A stretch of DNA of 64,000 bases from Flavobacterium sp. 9R (GTDB lineage Bacteria > Bacteroidota > Bacteroidia > Flavobacteriales > Flavobacteriaceae). The stretch covers positions 316,531 through 380,530 of the forward strand of contig NZ_LR733413.1 of the NCBI RefSeq assembly GCF_902506345.1. Direction: 5' to 3'. The notes under the pieces are model-generated. The model ran no database searches. It had not been told where the DNA came from and saw only the letters and a list, made by a program, of their open reading frames with translations. This document shows, in pieces, positions 45,196 through 53,721 of this stretch. Positions within the stretch are counted from its first letter, which is position 1; every line of letters begins with the position of its first letter. Position numbers and translations under genes: made by a program.

Positions 45196-47385
45196 ATGTC
45201 TACAATACGTTTTCAAGCTTTAAGCGAAGCATCGAATAGAAAGCCGGTAAAATTTGAGGAATCAGATAGAAAATCATCTCTTTTTGGTTCGAATGTTTTT
45301 AATGATAAAGCAATGAAGCAATATTTGACTTCGGATGCTTACAAAGCAGTAAAAGGTGCCATTTTGCATGGAACAAAAATTGACAGAAAAATTGCAGATT
45401 ACATAGCAATGGGAATGAAAGAGTGGGCTTTAGCCAAAGGTGTTACTCATTATACGCATTGGTTTCAACCATTAACGGGTACTACAGCTGAGAAGCATGA
45501 TGCTTTTTTTGAAACTTCTTATGATGGAAGTGATCCAGTAGAAAAATTTGGTGGAGCACAATTGGTTCAGCAAGAGCCGGATGCTTCTAGTTTTCCAAAT
45601 GGAGGGATTAGAAACACTTTTGAAGCTAGAGGTTATACTGCTTGGGATCCAACTTCACCAGCATTTATTTATGGTACAACTTTGTGTATACCTACTATTT
45701 TTATTTCGTATACTGGTGAAGCGTTAGATAATAAAATTCCATTATTGCGAGCTTTATCAGCTATGGATGAAGCCGCTACTGAAGTTTGTAAGTATTTTGA
45801 TAAAAACGTAAAGAAAGTAACTGCAACTTTAGGATGGGAACAAGAGTATTTCTTAATCGATAAATCTTTGGCAAATTCTCGTCCCGACTTGATGATGACT
45901 GGTAGAACTTTATTAGGGCATACTTCGGCAAAAGGACAACAGTTAGATGATCATTATTTTGGTTCTATTCCATCACGTGCCTTAACTTTTATGAGAGATC
46001 TTGAGCAAGAGTGTATGCTACTTGGGATTCCTGTTAAAACACGTCATAATGAAGTTGCACCAAACCAATTTGAGTTAGCACCAATTTTTGAAGAAACGAA
46101 CTTAGCAGTAGACCACAACTGTTTATTGATGGATGTAATGGGTAAAGTGGCTGAACGACATGATTTCAAAGTGTTATTGCACGAAAAGCCATTCAAAGGG
46201 GTTAATGGTTCTGGTAAACACAATAACTGGTCATTGGCTACTGATACTGGAGTAAACTTGTTAAGCCCAAGTAAAACACCAATGAGCAACTTACAATTTT
46301 TGACTTTCTTTGTTAATACTATCAAAGCGGTTAATGATTATGAAGAATTATTAAGAGCTTCTATCGCTACGGCTAGTAATGATCATAGATTAGGAGCCAA
46401 TGAAGCACCGCCTGCAATTATTTCTGTTTTTATTGGTGAACAATTGACAAAAGTATTAGCTGAATTGGAAGGTGTAACGGCTGGAAAATTATCTCCTGAA
46501 GAAAAAACAGACTTAAAATTGAACGTAGTTGGTAAAATTCCAGACGTACTTTTAGACAATACCGATAGAAATAGAACTTCTCCATTTGCTTTTACAGGAA
46601 ATAAATTTGAGTTTAGAGCCGTAGGTTCTTCTGCAAACTGTTCTAACGCAATGACTACTTTGAATGCTATTGTTGCAAAACAATTAAGAGATTTTAAAAT
46701 AGAAGTTGATGCTCTAATTGAAGAGAAGGATATGAAAAAAGATGATGCCATTTTCAATGTAATAAGAGAGTACATCAAACAATCTAAAAAGATTCTTTTT
46801 GAAGGTGATGGCTACAGTGAAGCATGGGCTAACGAAGCAGCTAAGAGAGGATTGAGTAATTTCAAAACGACACCAGAAGCATTAAAAGCGAGAGCTTCTA
46901 GAAAAGCTTTAGATTTATTTTCTGAGCTAGGTATTATGAATCACGTTGAAGTTGAAGCTCGTTATGAAATTGAATTAGAAGAGTACACTAAAAAAATTCA
47001 AATTGAAGGACGTGTTTTAGGTGATATTTCTAAGAATCATGTAATTCCGACAGCAATTCGTTACCAAAATACTTTAATTGAGAATGTAAAAGGATTAAAA
47101 GATATTTTTGGATCGGATTACGAAAACGTTGCAAAAGAACAAATCATTCTAATAAAAGAAATTTCAGGTCATATTGAAGGTATCAATTCAAAAGTCGCTT
47201 TAATGACAAACGAAAGAAAAGTTGCCAACAACTTGACTAATGCTCAAGAAATGGCTGAAGCATACTGTAACAAAGTAAAACCTTATTTTGAAGAAATTCG
47301 TAACCATTGTGACAAGCTAGAATTGTTAGTTGACAATGAATTATGGACTTTAACCAAATACAGAGAGTTATTGTTTACTAAGTAA
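45196..47385 (+). CDS. glnN: Glutamine synthetase type III
   Basis: The 729-residue protein matches GSIII (GlnN), the long dodecameric glutamine synthetase of Bacteroidetes and cyanobacteria. It has the family's N-terminal stretch (SLFGSNVFNDKAMKQYLTSDAY), MKEWALAKGVTHYTHWFQP, TLGWEQEYFLID, the ATP/glutamate segments TRHNEVAPNQFELAP and GVNGSGKHNNWSLAT, and the NRTSPFAFTGNKFEFR region near the middle. A C-terminal coiled region follows, as usual. It is divergent from the GSII gene. A strong terminator separates it from the curli locus. Confidence 0.95.
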   Translation: MSTIRFQALSEASNRKPVKFEESDRKSSLFGSNVFNDKAMKQYLTSDAYKAVKGAILHGTKIDRKIADYIAMGMKEWALAKGVTHYTHWFQPLTGTTAEKHDAFFETSYDGSDPVEKFGGAQLVQQEPDASSFPNGGIRNTFEARGYTAWDPTSPAFIYGTTLCIPTIFISYTGEALDNKIPLLRALSAMDEAATEVCKYFDKNVKKVTATLGWEQEYFLIDKSLANSRPDLMMTGRTLLGHTSAKGQQLDDHYFGSIPSRALTFMRDLEQECMLLGIPVKTRHNEVAPNQFELAPIFEETNLAVDHNCLLMDVMGKVAERHDFKVLLHEKPFKGVNGSGKHNNWSLATDTGVNLLSPSKTPMSNLQFLTFFVNTIKAVNDYEELLRASIATASNDHRLGANEAPPAIISVFIGEQLTKVLAELEGVTAGKLSPEEKTDLKLNVVGKIPDVLLDNTDRNRTSPFAFTGNKFEFRAVGSSANCSNAMTTLNAIVAKQLRDFKIEVDALIEEKDMKKDDAIFNVIREYIKQSKKILFEGDGYSEAWANEAAKRGLSNFKTTPEALKARASRKALDLFSELGIMNHVEVEARYEIELEEYTKKIQIEGRVLGDISKNHVIPTAIRYQNTLIENVKGLKDIFGSDYENVAKEQIILIKEISGHIEGINSKVALMTNERKVANNLTNAQEMAEAYCNKVKPYFEEIRNHCDKLELLVDNELWTLTKYRELLFTK

Positions 47386-47406
47386 TATAAAGTACTAGTT
47401 ACTTGT

Positions 47407-47441
47407 AATGGGAACCTAATTTTAGGTTCCCATTTTTTTTA
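47407..47441 (+). terminator. Terminator of glnN
   Basis: AATGGGAACCTA pairs with TAGGTTCCCATT around ATTT, followed by eight T residues. Confidence 0.92.
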
Positions 47442-47546
47442 TAATGTTTTACCTACGTATTTTTTTCCTTGAATTGTAGTTAGTCCGACAAGATTTACAC
47501 TTCATCGAAAAGTTAGTTAAATATCTAAAATACAGAGTTTTACTTT

Positions 47547-47577
47547 TTTGAAGTATTTAAAAACCATACTATCTTTG
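47547..47577 (+). promoter_or_regulatory. Promoter of the curli locus
   Basis: TTTG (47547-47550), 19 bp, then TATCTTTG (47570-47577) is a full match to the Flavobacterium -33/-7 promoter. The leader to the first curlin gene would be about 125 nt and contains no recognised riboswitch. Confidence 0.78.
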
Positions 47578-47709
47578 GCTCAACAAATAAACAAAACTTA
47601 GTTTTTTAACAGTAAAGTATGTTTATTACGAAAAAGTGAATGCCCCCTAAAGACTTTTTTGAAAACCTACATGATAAGTTGTATTAATAACCAATTAAAT
47701 ATATTTATT

Positions 47710-48936
47710 ATGAAAAAAGTAATTTTAAGCATCTCTGCGATGCTGATGTCCGTGATTGGATTTGCACAATCCAATACAAGTAGTGTTAGTTCTGTTGGAA
47801 CAGCCAACAATGCAGCTGTAACCCAAACTGGAAACCAAAACGATTCTAAAGTTAAACAGTTAGGATCTAATTTTATGGATGGAGGTCATAATAATGATGC
47901 TCAAGTAATGCAAAATGGAAAGAAAAACAAATCTGATGTTAAACAAGATGGAGATCGAAATTTAGGCTCAGTAATGCAATTAGGGGATAAAAATAAAGCA
48001 AAAATTGATCAAGGAGTTGGATTTGCAGAGGATAATGTAGCTTCTACGTCTCAGACTGGTGATATGAATACTTCTAGTCAAAAACAAAGATTTGACAATA
48101 ATATGGCAACAGTAACACAAAATGGTGATGGAAATAAAGCTATCCAAGATCAAAGCTCAGGACCAAATCAATCTCCTGGTAATACTGCAACTGCTACTCA
48201 AAATGGTGATGACAATACTTCATGGCAAAAACAAGATGGAAGTAGTAATAATGCTACTGTAAATCAAACAGGAACTAATCATGATGCAGTTCAAGATCAA
48301 ATGGGCTTAAGCAATGTTGCTTTGTCTAATCAAAGTGGAGATAGTAATACATCAAGCCAAATACAAGCAGGTAATGGTAATGATGCCTATGTTTCTCAAG
48401 CTAATCTAAATAACTTTGCCGCTCAATTGCAAATTGGAGATGGTAACAGAGCTATAATTTGGCAAGACGAACCTGGATCATTGGGAAGTGATGAAGCTTA
48501 TCAAGCACAAGAGGGAAATGCTAATTATGCAGCTATAGATCAAGGTACTTTTGGAAATGATTTACCTGCGGCTGCTGATTTTGGATCAATTGACATTTCT
48601 GCAGTAGGTGGTGTTACAGTTCCTTTTGCACCACATGGATCAAATCAAGCATATCAATTACAATTGGGTAATGATAACAAAGCCTATGCTAGCCAAGGAG
48701 GACAATTAAATCAATCTTTGAGTTGGCAAGAAGGTAATGCAAACGACACCAAAAGTTTTCAATATGGTAACAGTAATTTTGCTGCATCAGGACAATTTGG
48801 TGAAGGTAATTTCTCAAGATCATTGCAAATTGGAAACGGAAACATGTCTGGTACTGGTCAATACGGAACAGGAAATGTTAGCGCCACTTTCCAAAATGGA
48901 ACTGGAAATATGGCGTTGGTGATTCAGTCTAACTAA
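47710..48936 (+). CDS. Major curlin-repeat amyloid protein (CsgA-like)
   Basis: The 408-residue protein starts at the ATG at 47710, where a signal peptide begins (MKKVILSISAMLMSVIGFAQ); an earlier in-frame start would bury it. The rest is made of curlin-type half repeats with the pattern Q-x-G-x-x-N every 11 or so residues (QTGNQN, QNGKKN, QLGDKN, QNGDGN, QIGNGN, QYGTGN and others), about 22-24 in total against about ten half-strands in E. coli CsgA. A non-repeat insert (about residues 278-308, FGNDLPAAADFGSIDIS) interrupts the array. It should form amyloid fibres on the cell surface. The locus continues with CsgB-, CsgH/E-, CsgF- and CsgG-like genes. Confidence 0.88.
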   Translation: MKKVILSISAMLMSVIGFAQSNTSSVSSVGTANNAAVTQTGNQNDSKVKQLGSNFMDGGHNNDAQVMQNGKKNKSDVKQDGDRNLGSVMQLGDKNKAKIDQGVGFAEDNVASTSQTGDMNTSSQKQRFDNNMATVTQNGDGNKAIQDQSSGPNQSPGNTATATQNGDDNTSWQKQDGSSNNATVNQTGTNHDAVQDQMGLSNVALSNQSGDSNTSSQIQAGNGNDAYVSQANLNNFAAQLQIGDGNRAIIWQDEPGSLGSDEAYQAQEGNANYAAIDQGTFGNDLPAAADFGSIDISAVGGVTVPFAPHGSNQAYQLQLGNDNKAYASQGGQLNQSLSWQEGNANDTKSFQYGNSNFAASGQFGEGNFSRSLQIGNGNMSGTGQYGTGNVSATFQNGTGNMALVIQSN

Positions 48937-48946
48937 TAATAATTTT

Positions 48947-48987
48947 AACTGGATGGATTGTTTGCTGCAATTCATCCAGTTTTTTTA
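48947..48987 (+). terminator. Intra-operon terminator after the major curlin gene
   Basis: AACTGGATG pairs with CATCCAGTT, extended by two weaker pairs, across a 15-nt loop and followed by seven T residues. It lies between the major curlin gene and the next gene, so it can lower expression of the assembly genes. Confidence 0.8.
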
Positions 48988-49000
48988 AAAATTTCCCAAA

Positions 49001-49495
49001 ATGAAAAAATTAATTGTATGTGTCGGATTATTTTTTCTTTTTCAGCTCAATAATTATGCTCAATCACAGTTAGGTTTAGCTGATAATTATACTAAAGCTG
49101 AAACACAAAAAATATTGTCAAATCAGTCTGAAAAAGTTAAAACTAGCGTTGAAAATAATAATGCTGTTTACATACAACAAGTTGGGAATTTTAATTCTGC
49201 AAATAGTAATATCATAGCAAACAGATCTGAAATAAGGTTTAATCAACAAGGTAATAGCAATAGTATTGCCGTTTCAAAAGAAGCAATTTCAGTTCAACAA
49301 AAAATAACGCAGAATGGAGATAACAACACGGTTTTTGATTATGGTGGTTATACCAATCATTCTGTTTTTATGGATTTTATTCAAAAAGGGAACAATCAAA
49401 GCATTCATACTTTTGGAACAAATTCACTTTCAAAAGATATGAAAATAACGCAAAGTGGTAACGGTTCAACGGTTATAGTAGTCAATTTAAAATAA
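49001..49495 (+). CDS. Minor curlin-repeat protein (CsgB-like)
   Basis: The 164-residue protein has a signal peptide (about 1-21, ending NNYAQ), a linker of about 30 residues and about four or five curlin-type half repeats (YIQQVGNFNSAN, FNQQGNSNSIA, KITQNGDNNTV, FIQKGNNQSIH, ITQSGNGSTVI). The short repeat array and its place behind the main curlin gene fit a CsgB-type nucleator, although its role cannot be told from sequence alone. It ends 4 bp before the CsgH-like gene, so it is in the same transcription unit. Confidence 0.75.
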   Translation: MKKLIVCVGLFFLFQLNNYAQSQLGLADNYTKAETQKILSNQSEKVKTSVENNNAVYIQQVGNFNSANSNIIANRSEIRFNQQGNSNSIAVSKEAISVQQKITQNGDNNTVFDYGGYTNHSVFMDFIQKGNNQSIHTFGTNSLSKDMKITQSGNGSTVIVVNLK

Positions 49496-49499
49496 TACT

Positions 49500-49895
49500 A
49501 TGTCTAGATTTATTTTTTTGCTCTTTTTTATTTTTATCAATATGAGTTATGCTCAAGTAGTTCAAGATGAGATAAAAGCTAAAATCGAAATAAAAAATAT
49601 CGAAGGAAATACTATTCTTACAGGTACTGCTGAGAATAGTTCAGATATTTTAAAAAGTGCGAGTTATAAATTAACCGTTATAAAAAAAAATAATATAAGT
49701 AATAATCAAACGAATAATGCTCAAGAAGGTATGTTCACTTTAAATCCTGGTGAGTTTAAAAAACTATCTTCTACTCAAATAAATATCGAAAGTGGTGATG
49801 AAGTAATTGTTATGTTAGTTTTTCTTGATGAAAGAAAGCAAATTATTAGCAAAGAAAGAGTTGTTCTTGGGGAGCAAAAAAAAAAGACAATATAA
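49500..49895 (+). CDS. CsgH/CsgC-like curli assembly domain (5' part of a split gene)
   Basis: The 131-residue frame has a signal peptide (about 1-18, ending SYAQ) and a small beta domain (KAKIEIKNIEGNTILTGTAENSSD, EGMFTLNPGEFKKLSSTQIN, VIVMLVFLDERKQIISKERVV) resembling CsgH/CsgC proteins, which block premature curlin polymerisation in the periplasm. It ends in GEQKKKTI after a run of ten A residues. The next frame continues at once with DNIKIPVDGFELRG and the CsgE domain, so this looks like the first part of a CsgH-CsgE fusion gene. It starts 4 bp after the CsgB-like gene. Confidence 0.75.
   Translation: MSRFIFLLFFIFINMSYAQVVQDEIKAKIEIKNIEGNTILTGTAENSSDILKSASYKLTVIKKNNISNNQTNNAQEGMFTLNPGEFKKLSSTQINIESGDEVIVMLVFLDERKQIISKERVVLGEQKKKTI
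49876..49885 (+). other. A10 run at the frame change in the CsgH/CsgE gene
   Basis: Ten consecutive A residues. With ten, translation stops at 49895; with nine, the reading frame would continue as KKKDNIKIPVDGFEL into the CsgE domain. This could be a true mutation, a sequencing error or a slippage site. Confidence 0.85.
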
Positions 49896-49930
49896 AAATA
49901 CCTGTTGATGGTTTTGAGTTACGGGGAGTT

Positions 49931-50218
49931 GTGCTCAACGAAACTAAAACACGAATTGGACAAGATTTTTATGATCGATATTATTACAAGTATAATGAGA
50001 TTGGAATAAATGCTAAAAAAATTGTAGTTATAGGTGAAGAATTCACTTTTGCAAGAAATACAAAAATTATAATAAGTATTGACAATTCAATAGTTTATGA
50101 ATTTATTGCTCGTCCAGATGACGAGTATTTAGAATCAGTTGCTCAAGAATCAGTAGAGGGAACTTATTATTTTTTTAAAGAGCTAGAAAAACAAAGCAAA
50201 TATTTCATTCAATATTAA
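49931..50218 (+). CDS. csgE: CsgE-like curli secretion specificity factor (3' part of a split gene)
   Basis: The frame has 95 residues from a GTG at 49931, but in-frame coding sequence extends back to the A10 run near 49885 (DNIKIPVDGFELRGVV). The motif TRIGQDFYDRYYYKYNEI, FTFARNTKIIISIDNSIVYEFIARP and EYLESVAQESVEGTYYF match CsgE, which caps the CsgG pore and guides curlin subunits to it. The natural product is probably a CsgH-CsgE fusion of about 240 residues; as written, the second half has no clear start of its own. CsgF follows by 15 bp. Confidence 0.75.
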   Translation: MLNETKTRIGQDFYDRYYYKYNEIGINAKKIVVIGEEFTFARNTKIIISIDNSIVYEFIARPDDEYLESVAQESVEGTYYFFKELEKQSKYFIQY

Positions 50219-50233
50219 TTTATTTTTTTTACT

Positions 50234-50638
50234 ATGAAAGCAATCTTAACCCTTCTTTTTATTGGCATAGTTTGTCCTTCTTTTTTTGCACAAAGTTTGG
50301 TTTACAAACCTAGAAACCCTGCATTTGGTGGGGATACCTTTAACTACCAATGGTTGATGAGTTCCGCTGAAAACCAAAATAAATTCAAAGATAAATCTCA
50401 AGAAAGATTAGAAAAAACAGAACTTGAAAGGTTTACGGAGAGTTTGAATTCACAATTATTAAATCAAATTACTAGATCTCTTTTTACCCAACAATTTGGA
50501 AATTCAGGGCTTACAGAAGGTTCTTATACTTTTGGAAGTTTATCTGTAGATATTTTTCCTTCAGAAGGGGGGCTTAGTGTAACTATTTTGGATACCAATA
50601 CAGGAGAACAAACTACTGTAATAATACCTAAGAAATAG
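50234..50638 (+). CDS. csgF: Curli assembly protein CsgF
   Basis: The 134-residue protein has a signal peptide (about 1-19, ending FFAQ) and the CsgF N-terminal motif (LVYKPRNPAFGGDTFNYQWLMSSAENQNKF) that binds in the CsgG pore and helps expose the nucleator. The rest has a helical middle (QERLEKTELERFTESLNSQL) and the C-terminal beta segment SYTFGSLSVDIFPSEGGLSVTILD. Length and order match CsgF. The gene overlaps the csgG start region by an ATG one base after the stop codon, so translation is likely coupled. Confidence 0.9.
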   Translation: MKAILTLLFIGIVCPSFFAQSLVYKPRNPAFGGDTFNYQWLMSSAENQNKFKDKSQERLEKTELERFTESLNSQLLNQITRSLFTQQFGNSGLTEGSYTFGSLSVDIFPSEGGLSVTILDTNTGEQTTVIIPKK

Positions 50639-50639
50639 T

Positions 50640-52013
50640 ATGAGAAGCCAAAAGTATTTACTTATGACTTTGGTCATTCTATTGACTAGTTGTGGGGCTT
50701 ATTTTAATCAGCCTACAGGAGTTCAAAAAGCCGTTATAGGAGAAAACACACCAGCTACTTCATTATTGAAAAATCTTCCTAAACCTCAAGAACCCGTAGT
50801 TGTTGGTATTTACAAATTTAGAGATCAAACCGGACAATATAAGGAAGCCGAAACAGGAAGTACTTTTAGTACCGCTGTTACTCAAGGGGCTACTTCAATA
50901 CTAATTAAGGCATTAGAGGATTCTAAATGGTTTGTTCCAATTGAAAGAGAAAATATTGGAAATTTATTGCAAGAACGAAATCTTATTCGGTCAACACGTC
51001 AAGAATATTCTAAAAGTTCTAATCCAAATGAAGTTCAAATTACGCCTTTATTGTATGCTGGCGTTTTATTAGAGGGCGGAATAATTTCTTATGATTCTAA
51101 TATCTTAACTGGAGGTTTTGGAGCACGTTACTTTGGAGCAGGAGGTTCTGTAAAATACAGACAAGACCGGGTGAGCATCTATTTGAGGATGATTTCTACG
51201 GCTAATGGTAAAATTCTGAAGTCAGTTTACGTTTCAAAAACTATACTCTCCCAAGCCATAGATCAAAGCTTGTTTCGCTATGTTAATTTTAAACGATTAT
51301 TGGAGGTTGAAACAGGGTTTACAACTAACGAGCCAGTTCATATGGCCGTTACAGAGGCTATTGAAAAAGCTGTTCACTCCTTAGTATTAGAAGGTTTAAA
51401 AGCAGGAATTTGGAAATCATCAGCGCCTAAAAAAGTGGTGGATGATTATATTGCAAGTTATTCTGATGAGAAGGAAGAAGCGGAAGTTGCTTTACTACAC
51501 GGCAGAGATCGATTGGAAAAAAGAGGGCGTTTTGGTGTCGAGGCAACGGGAGGTGTAACTTTTATGGATGGCGATTATACCAATCCAATTGCTAAACCGA
51601 TGGGAAGAGGAGCTGCTAAATTTTATTTCACCCCTAATTTTTGTTTTAGTGCCTCAGCAAATGTTTTTAAGTTGGGAAATAAAAACAAACTAGATGTCGG
51701 ATATGCAACTTTAGACGCTAATTTAGAATTTTTGGTTCTTCCTTATGATGCCTTAAGTCCCTATGTGTTTATTGGTACAGGTACTGGTTTTAATTCAAAA
51801 TATGAAAATTTCCATGCTAAAATCCAATATGGTGGGGGTTTAGAATATTTAGTGACTAATAATTTTGGTGTAAAAATATATGGAGAATACAATATGGCTT
51901 TTACAGATAACATTGATTACATCAGTAATGGAGTGAGAGATGATTATTATTGGAGGTTTGGCTTAGGAATGACCTATTATTTTCCTAAAAAAATAAAAGC
52001 AAAAAAACGTTAG
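50640..52013 (+). CDS. csgG: CsgG curli secretion channel with C-terminal barrel-like extension
   Basis: The 457-residue lipoprotein (lipobox LLTSCG, Cys18) has the CsgG core to about residue 270: VVVGIYKFRDQTGQYKE, DSKWFVPIEREN, QERNLIRSTRQEY, TPLLYAGVLLEGGIISYDSN and RMISTANGKIL. CsgG forms a nonameric outer-membrane pore. The remaining 180 residues (GRFGVEATGGVTF, YFTPNFCFSASANVF, LSPYVFIGTGTGF, GVKIYGEYNMAF, WRFGLGMTYYF) have the strand pattern of a small outer-membrane barrel, absent from E. coli CsgG. This extension may be a Bacteroidetes trait; it could seal or anchor the pore. It follows csgF directly. Confidence 0.9.
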   Translation: MRSQKYLLMTLVILLTSCGAYFNQPTGVQKAVIGENTPATSLLKNLPKPQEPVVVGIYKFRDQTGQYKEAETGSTFSTAVTQGATSILIKALEDSKWFVPIERENIGNLLQERNLIRSTRQEYSKSSNPNEVQITPLLYAGVLLEGGIISYDSNILTGGFGARYFGAGGSVKYRQDRVSIYLRMISTANGKILKSVYVSKTILSQAIDQSLFRYVNFKRLLEVETGFTTNEPVHMAVTEAIEKAVHSLVLEGLKAGIWKSSAPKKVVDDYIASYSDEKEEAEVALLHGRDRLEKRGRFGVEATGGVTFMDGDYTNPIAKPMGRGAAKFYFTPNFCFSASANVFKLGNKNKLDVGYATLDANLEFLVLPYDALSPYVFIGTGTGFNSKYENFHAKIQYGGGLEYLVTNNFGVKIYGEYNMAFTDNIDYISNGVRDDYYWRFGLGMTYYFPKKIKAKKR

Positions 52014-52054
52014 TTTATCTAAAAACAGAATTAAACGCTTTATACTGATTCTAA

Positions 52055-53536
52055 ATGAGAAAATTAAATATACTATTTTTTGTTTGTATAACTTTATTCG
52101 TTGCTTGTAGTGAGGAACAAATAGATGATGCAGGTAAAGGAATTGTAAAGGGCAGAGTTGTAAACAAAGTAAGTTTTGAACCCATTGCAAATGCAAAAAT
52201 ATCCTCTAGTCCAGTAACAAGTACTGTATTTACGGATAGTGAAGGCTATTTCACTATTAATGATGTTCCCGCTGGAGAATATTCATTTCAGGCTCAAAAA
52301 GAAGGTTATCTAGCAAAATTTGAACCTGCAAATGTTACCTTAAACTCAACTAGTCAAATTGTATTTGAACTATCAGTGTCTTCTGTTAATAACAAAGCTC
52401 CTGATGTACCTGTGTTAACCGCCCCAAATGATAATGCAACAAATCAATCCATAGCAACAAAACTTACTTGGACAGCGACAGACGTTGATAAGGACCCTTT
52501 AACTTATTCAGTTACTTTAAAAAATGCAGCTACTGATGTCACAACAACGTATCCTGATTTAAAAACAGCAAGTTTAGACTTGACTAATTTAAGTTATTAT
52601 ACGAAATATTTTTGGCAAGTATCTGTCTCTGATGGTATTAATAAGCCAGTTAACAGTGTGACTTTTTCGTTTACTACTTTGCCTTTTCCCGATGGGAGGT
52701 ATTTGTTTGTTAAAAAAATAAATTCCAATAATGTAATTTTTACAGCAAACGATAATGGAGAGCAACTACAAATCTCCTCTGCAAACAGTAATTGTTATCG
52801 TCCTCGAAGAAATAATAATTCTGGTAAAATTGCTTACATAAGTTCTGACGGTTCGCAAAATCATATTTACACAATGAATAACGATGGTTCATCTATAAAA
52901 AAAGTTACGAATACAGTTCCTATTGCTGGATTTAATATGGAGCATGTTGGCTATAGTTGGAATACAACGGGAAATCAAATTATTTATCCAAACTTTGATA
53001 AGCTTTATAAGATTAATGCTGATGGAACAGGGCTCACACAAATCTATCAAACACCAAATGGGAAGTTTATTTCGGAATGTGTTTGGAGTAATGATGAAAA
53101 TTCTATTGTATTAAAAGTTAACAACAACATCGGTTATGAAGTAGAAGTGTTTGTAATTTCTGCTTCAGGAGTTGTTCAGTATTCTGTTTTATCTGGTATT
53201 AGTGGTGCAGTTAGTGGGTTAGACATAACTGTGGATAATAGTAAGATCGTATATACTCGCGACGTTTCAGGTTTTCAGAATTTAGATTACCGCCGATTGG
53301 ACTCTCGAATTTTTACTTTTAATACGTCTACAAAAGTAAATACTGAGTTGGTTAGTAATAAATTGGCAGGATTTAATGATTTGGATGTTCGTTTTTCTCC
53401 AAATCAAGCCGAAGTAATTTATGTCAATACTTCAAATGATGGTATTTCATCAAATAATATTCAAAAGATAAGTTTGGCAAATGTAGAATCAAGAGTTGTC
53501 TTATTTTCAGGTGCCTCTATGCCTGATTGGAAATAA
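52055..53536 (+). CDS. Lipoprotein with carboxypeptidase-regulatory-like, fibronectin-like and TolB-like beta-propeller segments
   Basis: The 493-residue lipoprotein (FVACSEEQ, Cys18) begins with a regulatory-like fold (GIVKGRVVNKVSFEPIANAKISS, FTDSEGYFTINDVPAGEYSF). A fibronectin type III-like domain follows (APDVPVLTAPNDNATNQSI, YTKYFWQVSVSDG), then a TolB-like beta-propeller (NGEQLQISSANS, DGSQNHIYTMNNDGSSIKKV, INADGTGLTQIY). It follows csgG by 41 bp and precedes the terminator, so it is likely part of the curli locus, perhaps as a surface partner. The exact role is unknown. Confidence 0.75.
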   Translation: MRKLNILFFVCITLFVACSEEQIDDAGKGIVKGRVVNKVSFEPIANAKISSSPVTSTVFTDSEGYFTINDVPAGEYSFQAQKEGYLAKFEPANVTLNSTSQIVFELSVSSVNNKAPDVPVLTAPNDNATNQSIATKLTWTATDVDKDPLTYSVTLKNAATDVTTTYPDLKTASLDLTNLSYYTKYFWQVSVSDGINKPVNSVTFSFTTLPFPDGRYLFVKKINSNNVIFTANDNGEQLQISSANSNCYRPRRNNNSGKIAYISSDGSQNHIYTMNNDGSSIKKVTNTVPIAGFNMEHVGYSWNTTGNQIIYPNFDKLYKINADGTGLTQIYQTPNGKFISECVWSNDENSIVLKVNNNIGYEVEVFVISASGVVQYSVLSGISGAVSGLDITVDNSKIVYTRDVSGFQNLDYRRLDSRIFTFNTSTKVNTELVSNKLAGFNDLDVRFSPNQAEVIYVNTSNDGISSNNIQKISLANVESRVVLFSGASMPDWK

Positions 53537-53565
53537 ATACCACATCATTTTTTAGTTTTGTTTTG

Positions 53566-53601
53566 AAAACCGATACGATTTTAGGATCTATCGGTTTTTT
53601 T
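53566..53601 (+). terminator. Terminator of the curli locus
   Basis: AAAACCGATA pairs with TATCGGTTTT around a 13-nt loop, followed by T residues, 29 bp after the lipoprotein gene. Confidence 0.85.
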
Positions 53602-53721
53602 ATACGATTTTATTTTTTTATCGTTATAAAGAAGGAATTTATGTATGAAATAGTAAATTGGGTTTTAGGTATATCTAGTTTGCGATTTTCCAATTAATTG
53701 TTTCACTATTTTTTAAATTTT

